NCBI GenBank assembly: GCA_037783545.1
Contig: JBBELK010001208.1
Span: 124,001 to 188,000 of the forward strand
Length of the DNA stretch: 64,000 bases
Direction of reading: 5' to 3'
Origin: Henricia sp. BOLD:AAB3569
Lineage: Eukaryota; Echinodermata; Asteroidea; Spinulosida; Echinasteridae
The notes below the pieces were generated by a model, which made no database searches, was not told the DNA's origin, and saw nothing but the letters and a program-made list of their open reading frames with translations. Both the position numbers and the translations under genes were made by a program. This document shows, in pieces, positions 63,601-64,000 of the stretch; position 1 is the first letter of the stretch, and each line of letters starts with the position of its first letter.

Positions 63601-64000
63601 ATTTCCCGGCGAAAGTTTGTCAATTTTGTAGGACAAGTGCGCAATATAGAGAGTTTGGAGCATGCAAAATTTGAAGTTCGTCGGAACATTTTTCGACCTC
63701 CAAATTTGCCGACGTTTGGACCACACTTTGACCAAATTGCCGAGCCAAATTGGGCTGCGTCAACGACATTCCGAAGGACTGAGCATGCGCACGACTCAGG
63801 AGTACACCAAAGAGGTGTGTACAGACAGCCACGGTTTGCGTGAGCAGTCAGGAAGCCCCAACCCAGTTTTTCCTAAACTTTGAAATTTCTCTGCCATTTC
63901 CCAAAGAAAGTCTGTCAATTTTTTAGGACAAGTGCGCAATATAGAGAGTTTGGAGCATGCAAAATTTGAAGTTCGTCGGAACATTTTTCGACCTCCAAAT
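60668..64000. repeat. Super-repeat D (partial, runs off the window)
   Basis: Tandem copy of C with very few differences (for example TTTCGGCCTCC near 62808, AAGCATGC near 63069). It lacks the 11-bp deletion of C, so that deletion came after the C/D duplication. It is cut by the window end after about 11 monomers. Confidence 0.87.

Larger units (their letters stand above)
14780..64000. repeat. Satellite array, right segment (295-bp monomers)
   Basis: The same satellite resumes in phase after the SINE and runs to the window edge, all in the same orientation, about 168 monomers. It is organised into nested higher-order repeats listed separately. Regional marker variants are CAATTGTTTAGG (15-41 kb), CCCGAAGAAAG (34.8-61.8 kb), CCATACTTTGACC with TTTCCGAGCTAAAC (39-61.7 kb), and CAATTTTGTAGG and GCGTAATATAG (50-64 kb). 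No gene or other element was found inside. Confidence 0.98.

Noticed and set aside
1-64000. Hundreds of open frames of 60-136 codons on both strands, very similar from copy to copy
   Set aside because: They recur once per monomer in several frames and on both strands at once, start at chance ATGs, and stop in each unit. Because 295 leaves a remainder of 1 when divided by 3, no frame runs through successive monomers. The longest ones arise only where indels join frames. No known protein domain or signal was recognised.
1-64000. CRISPR-like array of regular repeats
   Set aside because: There are no short repeats separated by unique spacers; the whole 295-bp unit repeats.
1-64000. Telomere repeats or an array end
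   Set aside because: No TTAGGG-type or other short telomeric repeat is seen, and satellite continues to both window edges.
1-64000. Integrated viral or LTR element
   Set aside because: No LTR pair, primer-binding site, or polymerase or capsid reading frame is present.

Overview
The window contains no protein-coding gene that I can support. It is one continuous tandem satellite array: about 217 head-to-tail copies of a monomer of typically 295 bp, all in the same orientation, filling the window edge to edge. The only foreign sequence is a 290-bp tRNA-derived SINE at 14477-14766 (minus strand), flanked by a perfect 13-bp target-site duplication. No rRNA, CRISPR, prokaryotic or viral signature was seen.

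Organism: a eukaryote, almost certainly an animal. A long satellite with higher-order repeats (HORs) plus a tRNA-headed SINE with a conserved-looking central block and a (CAA)n tail is typical of metazoan heterochromatin. The style of the SINE suggests a marine invertebrate (echinoderm, mollusc, cnidarian or similar), but this is inference from memory of such elements. The monomer is about 48% GC and is not CpG-depleted (hand count 16 CpG in the first monomer, observed/expected about 0.92).

Layout. 1-7.3 kb: older, heterogeneous monomers, with one 1456-bp five-monomer block duplicated in tandem (3033-5944). 7.3-11 kb: an 1826-bp block, including two monomers shortened to 175-176 bp, duplicated in tandem. 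11-14.5 kb: mostly simple monomers with local doublets. 14.46-14.78 kb: the SINE. 14.8-33.5 kb: nested multimers (repeat distances 590, 2065, 2655, 2950 and 2302 bp). 33.5-43.5 kb: an 866-bp trimer inside larger repeats at distances of 2912 and 4083 bp. 43.7-46 kb: a 1171-bp tetramer in tandem. 49.6-64 kb: four successive super-repeats (4722, 1475, 4416 and >3333 bp), near-identical and probably the most recent amplification.

Each monomer carries a short perfect dyad (6-bp stem, 3-nt loop) and a second imperfect stem-loop about 20 bp downstream. Both frames of interest and both strands carry short open frames (about 60-75 codons) in every monomer. These follow from monomer composition and are not annotated as genes, because 295 is not a multiple of 3 and every copy changes frame. 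A centromeric, pericentromeric or subtelomeric location is plausible but cannot be decided from sequence alone.
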